A DNA stretch of 64,000 bases from Mesorhizobium sp. NZP2077 (GTDB lineage Bacteria; Pseudomonadota; Alphaproteobacteria; Rhizobiales; Rhizobiaceae), in contig NZ_CP051293.1 in NCBI RefSeq assembly GCF_013170805.1, positions 6,516,001-6,580,000 on the forward strand, written 5' to 3'. Under the pieces are notes generated by a model that was given only the letters and a program-made list of their open reading frames with translations, searched no databases and was not told the DNA's origin. Shown here one piece after another: positions 57,021-64,000 of the stretch; position 1 is the stretch's first letter; the number at the start of each line of letters is the position of its first letter. A program made the position numbers and the translations under genes.

Positions 57021-57121
57021 AGAGCGTTTCACCGTTTCATGGAAACGGCGAAACGCTCTAACTCTTTGTTTTGACGCAATTCCAGACGGAAAACCGCTCA
57101 CACTTTTCCTGGAATTGCTTT
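57021..57121. repeat. RIME-like rhizobial palindromic repeat, copy 1
   Basis: This roughly 100-base element has two palindromes: AGAGCGTTTC/GAAACGCTCT (57021-57030 and 57050-57059) and GCAATTCCAG/CTGGAATTGC (57076-57085 and 57109-57118), joined by TTTTGACGC and GACGGAAAACCGC. It is the layout of the Rhizobium intergenic mosaic element. A second copy lies at 60117-60220. Confidence 0.75.
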
Positions 57122-57157
57122 AGCCCGAAGACCGGCTTTCACTTTTCGGGATCATAC

Positions 57158-57976
57158 TCAGCCGCGCTGCGCCGCCTGTTCGTCGAGCTGGCGCTGCACC
57201 TCGCGCCGCTTGTTGGCGATCGAAGCGATGATGACGCCGACCGCGACGACGGCGATCAGGATGGTGCAGGCGGCGTTGATCTCCGGCGTCACGCCGAGGC
57301 GGACCTGGCTGTAGATTTTCATCGGCAGCGTGGTGGCGCCCGGGCCGGAGGTGAAGCTGGCGATGACCAGATCGTCGAGCGACAGCGTGAAGGCCAGCAT
57401 CCAGCCGGACACGATCGCCGGCAGGATGACCGGCAGCGTGATCTGGAAGAAGGTTTTGGCCGGCGTTGCGCCGAGATCCATCGCTGCCTCTTCCAGCGAT
57501 CGGTCGAAAGACACCAGGCGCGATTGCACGACGACCGCCACGAAACACATTGTCAGCGTGATGTGGGCGAGCGTCACCGTGAAGAAGCCGCGGTCGAGAC
57601 CGACGGCAACGAAGAGGAGCAGCAGCGACAGGCCGGTGATGACTTCCGGCATGACGAGCGGCGCGAAAACCATGCCAGAAAACAGCACCCTGCCCCGGAA
57701 CCGCGTGTAGCGCGTCAGGGTGAGTGCCGCCAGCGTGCCGAGCACGGTCGCTACCGTCGCCGAAATGACGCCGACGCGCGCCGTGACCCAGGTGGCGTCC
57801 ATCAGGCCCTGATTGTGGAACAGCGACACATACCATTTCGTCGAGAAGCCGCCCCAAACGGTGACAAGCTTGGATTCATTGAACGAGAAGACGATGAGCA
57901 GCACGATCGGCAAATACAGGAAGGCAAAGCCAAGCACGATCGAGGTGACGTTGAAGCGGCTCCAGGTGGCGTTCAT
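57158..57976 (-). CDS. potI: Spermidine/putrescine ABC transporter permease
   Basis: This is a 272-residue permease with six helices. The EAA loop SLEEAAMDLGATPAKTFFQITLP and the family-specific SLDDLVIASFTSGPGATTLP identify PotI-type permeases. The ATG overlaps the potH stop. It is the last gene of the potFGHI unit. Confidence 0.88.
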   Translation of the reverse strand: MNATWSRFNVTSIVLGFAFLYLPIVLLIVFSFNESKLVTVWGGFSTKWYVSLFHNQGLMDATWVTARVGVISATVATVLGTLAALTLTRYTRFRGRVLFSGMVFAPLVMPEVITGLSLLLLFVAVGLDRGFFTVTLAHITLTMCFVAVVVQSRLVSFDRSLEEAAMDLGATPAKTFFQITLPVILPAIVSGWMLAFTLSLDDLVIASFTSGPGATTLPMKIYSQVRLGVTPEINAACTILIAVVAVGVIIASIANKRREVQRQLDEQAAQRG

Positions 57977-58941
57977 TTGCCCTGCTCCTGCGCCTTAGCC
58001 TGCGCCTGCTGAAAGAGCATGATCGGAACGGTCAGCAACAACAGCAGGATGACGGCGACGGCCGACGACACCGGCCAGTCACGGTTGGCGAAGAACTCGT
58101 TCCACAATGTCTTGCCGATCATCAGCGTTGACGAGCCGCCGAGCAGATCGGGGATGACGAACTCACCGACGGCCGGGATGAACACCAGCAGGCAGCCGGC
58201 AATGACGCCGGGCAGCGACAGCGGGAAGGTGATCTTCCAGAAGGCTGAGGTCGGCGGGCAGCCGAGATCCTTGGCCGCCTCGATCAGTGAGCAGTCCATC
58301 TTTTCCAGCGACGAATAGAGCGGCAAGACCATGAACGGCAAATAGGAATAGACGATGCCGATGAAGATCGCCGTATAGGTGTTGAGGATGACCAGCGGCT
58401 GGTTGATGATGTGCAGCGACAGTAGCAGCTGGTTGAGCAGCCCCTCGGGCTTGAGAATGCCGATCCAGGCATAGACGCGGATCAGGAACGAGGTCCAGAA
58501 CGGCAGGATGACCAGCATCAGCAATGTCGGACGGACCGTCGCCGGCGCGCGTGACATGCCATAGGCGATCGGGTAGCCGACGATCAGCGTCAGGACGGTC
58601 GAGATGGCGGCAATGATGACGCTTGTCACATAGGCCTTGAAATAGAGCGAGTCCTGCGTCAGCCAGACATAATTGTCGAAGTTGAGGTTGCGGAAGCCGG
58701 CGAAGAAGCCGGAAATGCCGTCCCTGAAATCGAGCACGGGCGTGTAGGGCGGCATGGCGATCGCCGTCTGCGACAGCGAAATCTTGAAGACGATGACGAA
58801 GGGAATGAGGAAGAAGAACAGCAGCCAGAGGTAAGGGACGATGATGACCAGCCGGTTGACGAAGCCGGCACCCAGGCGCGTCAGGAACGGCTTGGCGGCA
58901 GTCGATGGGGCCGCGGCATCGGTGACGGCGATGTTGGACAT
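57973..58941 (-). CDS. potH: Spermidine/putrescine ABC transporter permease
   Basis: This is a 322-residue permease with six helices, an extended N-terminus and the EAA loop SLIEAAKDLGCPPTSAFWKITFP. The segment VIPDLLGGSSTLMIGKTLWNEFF is typical of PotH. It pairs with PotI in the membrane. Its start lies 9 bases after the potG stop, and its stop overlaps potI by 4 bases. Confidence 0.88.
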   Translation of the reverse strand: MSNIAVTDAAAPSTAAKPFLTRLGAGFVNRLVIIVPYLWLLFFFLIPFVIVFKISLSQTAIAMPPYTPVLDFRDGISGFFAGFRNLNFDNYVWLTQDSLYFKAYVTSVIIAAISTVLTLIVGYPIAYGMSRAPATVRPTLLMLVILPFWTSFLIRVYAWIGILKPEGLLNQLLLSLHIINQPLVILNTYTAIFIGIVYSYLPFMVLPLYSSLEKMDCSLIEAAKDLGCPPTSAFWKITFPLSLPGVIAGCLLVFIPAVGEFVIPDLLGGSSTLMIGKTLWNEFFANRDWPVSSAVAVILLLLLTVPIMLFQQAQAKAQEQGK

Positions 58942-58950
58942 ATCAGCCCC

Positions 58951-60090
58951 CTACCGCGCCAGCACGACGCCGGCGTCCGGCCGGAAGGAGACCCAGGCGC
59001 GGTCGTTCCAGGTCAGCGGATCCTCGGTCACGCGCGCCGCGTTCAAGGCGCTTGCCCTGATGATCTGCCCGTCATCCAGCCTGATGTGGTAGACGGTCAT
59101 GTCGCCGAGATAGGCGACGTCGTAGACCTCGCCTTCCAGCGCATTGACGGCATCGGCCGGCTTCTTCGACGAGATCTTGATCTTCTCCGGCCTGATGGCG
59201 AAGACGATATCGGAACCGGCTGCGGCAGCGGCGCTGTTTTCGACAACGATCTGGGCACCTGTTGCGCCCGTGATGCGGGTGGTGTTGGCCGACCGCTCGG
59301 AGACCTTGCCCTCGAACATGTTCACATTGCCGACGAAATGGGCGACGAAGCGCGAGGCCGGGGCTTCATAGACCTCGGCCGGCGTCGCCACTTGCATCAC
59401 CTCGCCCTTGTCGATGATGGCGATGCGATCGGCCATCGTCATCGCCTCTTCCTGGTCGTGGGTGACGACGACGAAGGTGAGGCCGAGGTTCTGCTGCAAA
59501 TCCATCAGCTCGAACTGGGTTTCCTCGCGTAGCTTCTTGTCGAGAGCGCCGAGCGGCTCGTCGAGCAGCAACACTTTCGGCCGCTTGGCGACCGAGCGGG
59601 CCAGCGCGACGCGCTGGCGCTGGCCGCCCGACAGCTGGTGCGGCTTGCGCTTGGCGAACTGCTCAAGCTTGACAAGCTTCAGCATCTCGGCGACGCGCTT
59701 TTCAATATCGGGCGCCGGCATGCCTTCCTGCTTGAGGCCGAAGGCAATGTTCTTCTCCACCGTCATATGCGGGAACAGCGCATAGGACTGGAACATCATA
59801 TTGACGGGCCGGCGATAGGGCGGGATGCCGCGCAGATCCTGGCCATCGAGCAGGATACGGCCTGATGTCGGTTCCTCGAAGCCGGCAAGCATCCGCAGAA
59901 GCGTCGACTTTCCGCAACCCGAGGCGCCGAGCAGGGCGAAGAATTCGCGCTCGAAGATGGTCAGCGACAAATTGTTGACGGCGGTGAAGTCACCGAACTT
60001 CTTGGTGACGTTGTCGAACTGGATATATGGCTTGGCGTTCGGGTCGTTCCATGGCGCGAAATCCCTGCGGATGCTGCCAAGCGATTTCAT
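58951..60090 (-). CDS. potG: Spermidine/putrescine ABC transporter ATPase
   Basis: This is a 379-residue ATPase with Walker A GASGCGKST, Q-loop MMFQSYALFPHMTVEKN, signature LSGGQRQRVALARS, Walker B VLLLDEPLGALD and switch His in VVTHDQEEA. A C-terminal TOBE domain (VFAIRPEKIKI) follows. The ATG at 60090 has GGAG 7 bases upstream. The 179-base gap to potF holds a RIME-like repeat that could separate expression of the binding protein from the rest. Confidence 0.9.
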   Translation of the reverse strand: MKSLGSIRRDFAPWNDPNAKPYIQFDNVTKKFGDFTAVNNLSLTIFEREFFALLGASGCGKSTLLRMLAGFEEPTSGRILLDGQDLRGIPPYRRPVNMMFQSYALFPHMTVEKNIAFGLKQEGMPAPDIEKRVAEMLKLVKLEQFAKRKPHQLSGGQRQRVALARSVAKRPKVLLLDEPLGALDKKLREETQFELMDLQQNLGLTFVVVTHDQEEAMTMADRIAIIDKGEVMQVATPAEVYEAPASRFVAHFVGNVNMFEGKVSERSANTTRITGATGAQIVVENSAAAAAGSDIVFAIRPEKIKISSKKPADAVNALEGEVYDVAYLGDMTVYHIRLDDGQIIRASALNAARVTEDPLTWNDRAWVSFRPDAGVVLAR

Positions 60091-60116
60091 ATCCCCACTC
60101 CGTGCTTTGTAGTTCC

Positions 60117-60220
60117 CCGGCGCTGTTCATCGTTTCTCGGAAACGCAGAACCGCTCCATCTCCTGGTTTTGACGCAATTCCGGACGGAAAACCGTTCCCC
60201 CACTTTTCCTGGAATTGCTG
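60117..60220. repeat. RIME-like rhizobial palindromic repeat, copy 2
   Basis: It shares with copy 1 the core TTTTGACGCAATTCC, GACGGAAAACCG and CTTTTCCTGGAATTGC. The first palindrome is degenerate (CGTTTCTCGGAAACG remains). It lies between potF and potG, inside the operon. Confidence 0.7.
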
Positions 60221-60269
60221 CAGAGAAATCGACCCCGGCAGCTGGCTGCCGGGGTCCGTGTCGAATTGT

Positions 60270-61367
60270 CTACTGGCCGGTGACGATCTTGGTCCAGGTG
60301 CGCGTGATGACGCGCTGGGTCTTGGGATCGTAGGGGGAGACCGTGTAGAGCTTCTGCAAGGTCGCGTCGTCCGGATAGACGGCCGGGTCGCTCAGCAGGG
60401 CCTTGTCGACGAACTGCTGGGAGGCTTTGTTGCCATTGGCGTAGAGCACGGCGTTCGACGATTTGGCGATCACTTCCGGCGTCATCATGTAGTTGAGGAA
60501 TTCATGCGCCTCGGCGACATGCGGCGCATCGGCCGGTATCGCCATCTGGTCGAACCACATCTGGGCGCCTTCCTTCGGCACGGAATAGCCGATTTCGACA
60601 CCTTGCTTGGCCTCGACCGCACGATTGCGGGCCTGGAAGACGTCACCGGACCAGCCGACCGCCAGGCAGATGTCGCCATTGGCGAGGGCATTGATATACT
60701 CGGACGAGTGGAACTTCCTGATAAAGGGGCGGACCTTCATCAGGGTTTCCTCGGCCTTGGCGATGTCGTCGGGCGAGGTGCTGTTCGGGTCGAGGCCGAC
60801 ATATTTCAGCGCCGCTGGAATGATGTCAGCCGGCGAATCCAGCACGTACACGCCGCAGTCCTTCAGCTTGGCGAGACTTTCGGGATTGAAGAACACGTCC
60901 CAGCTGTCGATCTTGTCGGTGCCAAGCGCTGCCTGCACTTTCTTGATGTTGTAGCCGATGCCGACCGTGCCCCACATGTAGTTGATCGAAAACTCGTTGC
61001 CGGGGTCGTATTTGGCGGTTCTTTCCGAAACCGTGTCCCACATGTTGGAGAGGTTGGGCAGTTTCGACTTGTCGAGCTTCTGGAACACGCCGGCCTGGAT
61101 CTGGCGGGCAAGGAAATTGCCGCTCGGCACGACGACATCATAGCCGCTGCCGCCGGCGAGCAGTTTGGTTTCGAGGATCTCGTTGGAATCGAACGTGTCG
61201 TAGACGACCTTGATGCCGGTCTTCTTGGTGAAGTCGTCGATGATCGTCGGGTCGATATAATCGGACCAGTTGAAGACATTGACGACGCGGTCCTCGGCGT
61301 GCCCGGCAGGCGTGAACAATGTCAGAAATACCGAGGTTGCCGAAAGCCAGAGCGCTTTGCGGATCAT
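60270..61367 (-). CDS. potF: Putrescine/spermidine ABC substrate-binding protein
   Basis: This is a 365-residue periplasmic binding protein with a Sec signal (MIRKALWLSATSVFLTLFTPAGHA). The mature part starts RVVNVFNWSDYIDPTIIDDFTKKTG, the PotD/PotF hallmark, with YDVVVPSGNFLARQIQAGVF and NYMWGTVGIGYN following. AAAGGAG precedes the ATG at 61367. It is the first gene of potFGHI. The upstream region has two palindromes. Confidence 0.91.
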   Translation of the reverse strand: MIRKALWLSATSVFLTLFTPAGHAEDRVVNVFNWSDYIDPTIIDDFTKKTGIKVVYDTFDSNEILETKLLAGGSGYDVVVPSGNFLARQIQAGVFQKLDKSKLPNLSNMWDTVSERTAKYDPGNEFSINYMWGTVGIGYNIKKVQAALGTDKIDSWDVFFNPESLAKLKDCGVYVLDSPADIIPAALKYVGLDPNSTSPDDIAKAEETLMKVRPFIRKFHSSEYINALANGDICLAVGWSGDVFQARNRAVEAKQGVEIGYSVPKEGAQMWFDQMAIPADAPHVAEAHEFLNYMMTPEVIAKSSNAVLYANGNKASQQFVDKALLSDPAVYPDDATLQKLYTVSPYDPKTQRVITRTWTKIVTGQ

Positions 61368-61465
61368 GCTATTCTCCTTTGGTGAGTGTTCCATCGCCGG
61401 CTCGTCGCGACATGCGCGCGGCCGGGCATTTGTTTCAGACTATTGAGCTTTCCAGGGGACAACAA

Positions 61466-61519
61466 GCGCCAATTGGCGCGCCGATCGCGGCCGCGCAATT
61501 GCCCCGGACTGGGCAATTG
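61466..61519. promoter_or_regulatory. Two palindromes upstream of potF
   Basis: GCGCC-AATT-GGCGC (61466-61479) is a perfect 14-base palindrome, and CAATTGCCC-cggact-GGGCAATTG (61496-61519) has perfect 9-bp arms. Both lie about 100-150 bases before potF. The second looks like a dimeric operator. The rest of the 344-base stretch 61368-61711 holds one short frame (ATG 61542, good ribosome site) that I do not recognise. Confidence 0.5.
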
Positions 61520-61711
61520 TCCAGGACTGGAAGGAATCACGATGCCGTCAGAAGCTTTCGCCGCCGCGCGGACCGAAATACAGAAATATGGACCGGTCTC
61601 GATCGGACCGGCGGGGAGACTTGGCAAGATACGCCTGTCTTGTTGTTGCCGTGCTCACAGCCTGCCCGGGCGGCGGCGACGTTGTCAATGGCAAAGCTTC
61701 AGCGGCTTGCA

Positions 61712-62665
61712 TCAATTCGGCGACGGCACCCCGGTGACCCCTGCCCGCTGCGGCCGTGCCTGGCGCTTGAACTCGAGCCCGATATGGACGAGCAGCGCCG
61801 TGACCACCACCGCGCCGCCGACGATGGTGCGCCCGGACGGCACCTCGGAATGGACGAGCCAGACCCATATCGGCCCAAGGATTGGTTCGAATGTGCCGAG
61901 CAGTGCCGCGATGGCGGCCGGGATCAGCCGCGCGCCGGTGGCGAAGAAGGCAAGGCCAATGCCGAGATTGACCACGCCGAAAGCGAACAGAAAGCCCATG
62001 TCGCCGGCCGAGACCGTGAAGGTCGACGCCTGCGAGGCGGCAAAGGCCGCGGCCAGGATCGTGCCGAGGCAGGTCGCCGGCGTCATGCGCACGCTGGCGA
62101 ACCGCCTTGTGATGACGGTGGCGATCGAGAACATGAACGCGATCAGCAGCGCCAGCCCGTCGCCTATGGGCGAGACGGCGCCATCGAGCGATTCCGACAC
62201 CATGATGGCGACCCCGGCGATGACGGCGGCGATCGCCACCCAGGTCACGACACCAACCCGTTCGCGAAACAGCGCCCATGCTAACAGCGCCGCCAGCAGC
62301 GGCACGCCAGCCTGCATCAAGAGGATGTTGGCGACGGTGGTGTAGGCGAGCGCCACGACGAAGGCGGTCGATGCGATGGCGAAGCAGAACCCGACGGCAA
62401 GGCCAGGCAGGCCCATGTCGCGAAAGGATCTCAGCATGCCGCGCCAGCCGTCACGCCAGGCCATGAAGGAGAGCAGGAAAGCGGCGGCCCACACGGAGCG
62501 CCAGAAGATAACCGTCCAACTGTCACCGACGGTGATGAAGCGGGCGATGGTGCCGCCGAAACTCCACATCAGCGCCGACAGGAAGACCAGAAGCATGCCG
62601 ACGCGTTCCTCGCGCGGCGAGGATGTCGAAGTAACAAGGCCGGGCGATGATGCTGCGTCTGTCAT
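61712..62665 (-). CDS. DMT superfamily (EamA) transporter
   Basis: This is a 317-residue membrane protein with ten helices formed by two EamA repeats. The first includes LLVFLSALMWSFGGTIARF and YTTVANILLMQAGVPLLAALLAW; the second includes FGVVNLGIGLAFFATGARLIPAAIAALLGTFEPILGPIW, a typical EamA ending. Members export amino acids or other metabolites; the substrate is unknown. The ATG at 62665 has only a weak ribosome site, but it fits the family N-terminus. Confidence 0.86.
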   Translation of the reverse strand: MTDAASSPGLVTSTSSPREERVGMLLVFLSALMWSFGGTIARFITVGDSWTVIFWRSVWAAAFLLSFMAWRDGWRGMLRSFRDMGLPGLAVGFCFAIASTAFVVALAYTTVANILLMQAGVPLLAALLAWALFRERVGVVTWVAIAAVIAGVAIMVSESLDGAVSPIGDGLALLIAFMFSIATVITRRFASVRMTPATCLGTILAAAFAASQASTFTVSAGDMGFLFAFGVVNLGIGLAFFATGARLIPAAIAALLGTFEPILGPIWVWLVHSEVPSGRTIVGGAVVVTALLVHIGLEFKRQARPQRAGVTGVPSPN

Positions 62666-62802
62666 GGGCGCGACTGTCGAGCTTTTGTGGAGGGGACGAT
62701 GCGCAAGGGACGACAAAAAACTGCTCTGTTCGCGTAACGCAAAGACTTGAGTCGCGGGTGATCCAGACACCGGCGACGATTGTGGCACCTTTTGCTGCCG
62801 CG

Positions 62803-64000
62803 TTACTGGAAATCGAAGGCGCTCAGGCCCGTCACCATCTCGTCGAGGCCGAGCGGACGCGTCACCGGCGGCTCGGCGCGCGCCAGGCAGCCGACGCGCT
62901 CGCAAAGCCGGCAGGCAGGTCCGACCTGCGTCGCCGCGACGGTGCCTTGTCCCGACTTTCCCGCAGCCGCAGCGCCGGGCAGAGCCGCGCCGTAGACAAT
63001 GTCGTCGCGAAAGCCGATGTCGCAACCGAGCAGCAGCGCGGTGCGGCGCGGACGTTCCGAGAACGCGCCTTGCGGCCCTTCCAATGTGCGGGCGATGCAC
63101 AGAAACTCGGCGCCGTCGGGCATTTCCACCGCTTCGACGAAGATCTGGCCGGGCTGAGAGAAGGCGGCATGCACGGGCAGCTTGGGGCAGTCGCCGCCAA
63201 AGCGGCTGTGCGGAAAGCCCTGGCTGCCGGCCCTGCGAAAGCGGTTCCCGGCATTGTCGACCTCCAGCATGAAGAAGGGGACACCCGGCGCGCCCTGCCG
63301 CTGCAACATGGTCAGCCGGTTCGCCGCCTGCTCGAAGGAGACGCCGAAGCGCGAACGCAGGACATCGATGTCGTAGCGGGCACGAACGGCAGCCGCATGA
63401 AAGGCCTGGTAAGGCATCATCAGCGCATGCGCGGCATAGCGGCCGAGCTCGAAGCGGGCGAGACGGCGGGCCTCGTCGGTGCTCAGCTTGAGTGCCTGGA
63501 TCTCGCCTGCGACAGCAACCGTCATGCGGATCAGGCAGGCCTCCATCGCCACCTCGCGCAGCTGGTCGAACGGCGACAGCCGCTCAGACAGGAACAGGCG
63601 CTGCGAATGGCGATCGTAGCGCCGGCGCCAGTTCGGCATGGTGGCGACCGGCAGCACCTTGACGACGATGCCGTATTCGCGCTTTAGCCAGGCCTTCAGT
63701 GCACCGAACAAATCGTCGCCGGGATCGAGCACATAGGTGAACGCCTCGGCCTCTTCCTCGAGTGCTGTAAAATGGTTCGACCGCCGCTCGAAGGTCTCAT
63801 GCACCTCGTCGATCGGCAGGCGAGCACCGGACAGCGCCGTCGCCCGCCCCTCGCGCGCCAGAAGCTCGTTGAGGTCGGACAGCCGCTCGGCCTGCTCGCG
63901 ATAGGCGCGGAACAGTTTTATCACGGCGGCGGATGCATTGGGCGCCGCCTCGGCAAGTTCGATCAGTTCCTGGTCTCCGGGCAGTTCGCCGACCAGCAGC
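62803..64000 (-). CDS. ScfR-type XRE/ImmA-IrrE transcriptional regulator (N-terminus beyond window)
   Basis: The frame stays open to the window end, so the N-terminal helix-turn-helix is missing here. The visible 398 residues include an ImmA/IrrE-like central region (FERRSNHFTALEEEAEAF, FLSERLSPFDQLREVAMEACLIRM) and a C-terminal domain with VPFFMLEVDNAGNRFRRAGSQGFPHSRFGGDCPKLPVHAAF. It closes with CRLCERVGCLAR, the conserved cysteine cluster of short-chain fatty acyl regulators (ScfR/RamB). These bind acyl-CoA or acyl ligands and control acetate or propionate use. Confidence 0.82.
   Translation of the reverse strand, partial: LLVGELPGDQELIELAEAAPNASAAVIKLFRAYREQAERLSDLNELLAREGRATALSGARLPIDEVHETFERRSNHFTALEEEAEAFTYVLDPGDDLFGALKAWLKREYGIVVKVLPVATMPNWRRRYDRHSQRLFLSERLSPFDQLREVAMEACLIRMTVAVAGEIQALKLSTDEARRLARFELGRYAAHALMMPYQAFHAAAVRARYDIDVLRSRFGVSFEQAANRLTMLQRQGAPGVPFFMLEVDNAGNRFRRAGSQGFPHSRFGGDCPKLPVHAAFSQPGQIFVEAVEMPDGAEFLCIARTLEGPQGAFSERPRRTALLLGCDIGFRDDIVYGAALPGAAAAGKSGQGTVAATQVGPACRLCERVGCLARAEPPVTRPLGLDEMVTGLSAFDFQ

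Noticed and set aside
61542..61720. Short plus-strand gene with a GGAAGGA ribosome site at ATG 61542
   Set aside because: The first 30 residues match no family I know and the frame then runs antisense into the EamA gene; it is too weak to list as a gene.

Overview
The window looks like a chromosomal segment of a Mesorhizobium (Alphaproteobacteria, Rhizobiales). It has high GC with strong third-position GC, a DUF768 protein (a family described from Mesorhizobium loti), a tRNA-His of the alphaproteobacterial type without G-1, rhizobial RIME-like palindromic repeats, a phasin-cbrA-acsA gene order remembered from Sinorhizobium, and vitamin B6 catabolic enzymes that match the characterised M. loti proteins closely. 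This attribution comes from recall of families and gene order, not from a database search.

Layout. 1-10.9 kb is mixed housekeeping and catabolic genes: a CHASE4 sensor cut by the window edge, xseA, a DmpA-type peptidase, DUF768, an atypical SDR, a 2-oxoglutarate oxygenase, uxuA with a divergent SDR, alkB, a KTSC protein and a DUF763 protein. 11.0-17.9 kb is one tightly overlapped unit, cyoABCD-SURF1-actS-actR, which couples a ubiquinol oxidase to a RegB/RegA-type redox two-component system. 18-24.2 kb carries an MFS transporter, a CurA-like reductase, a serine hydrolase and a proline-racemase-superfamily enzyme divergent from a DapA-family lyase.

24.2-44.1 kb is the core of the window, a complete vitamin B6 degradation locus. 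Pyridoxine 4-oxidase and its GntR-type regulator read rightward. The other catabolic genes read leftward: hydrolase, MHPC oxygenase, DUF1185, YbhB-like protein, HMPDC decarboxylase, 4-pyridoxate dehydrogenase, FHMPC dehydrogenase, a THI5/ThiY-like ABC importer, a BmpA-type ABC importer, 4-pyridoxolactonase, pyridoxamine-pyruvate aminotransferase and pyridoxal 4-dehydrogenase. Together they take pyridoxine and pyridoxamine to succinic semialdehyde, acetate, ammonia and CO2. Two importers, a DUF1185 protein, a YbhB protein and an opposite-strand secreted protein inside the locus have no assigned role. A symmetric TTGACA/TGTCAA inverted repeat between the divergent arms is a strong candidate for the shared promoter and operator.

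44-55.5 kb holds a transporter with a LysR regulator, tRNA-His, a striking small RNA candidate with three anti-Shine-Dalgarno loops, a phasin with apparent PhaR boxes over its promoter, a large CbrA-like histidine kinase, a second structured RNA candidate, acetoacetyl-CoA synthetase and an AsmA-like protein. 55.6-57.0 kb is an IS701-type insertion with intact ends and a CTAG duplication but a frameshifted transposase, abutting a RIME-like repeat. 57.1-61.4 kb is a potFGHI polyamine importer, with a second RIME copy between potF and potG. A DMT exporter and a ScfR-type regulator, cut by the window edge, close the window.
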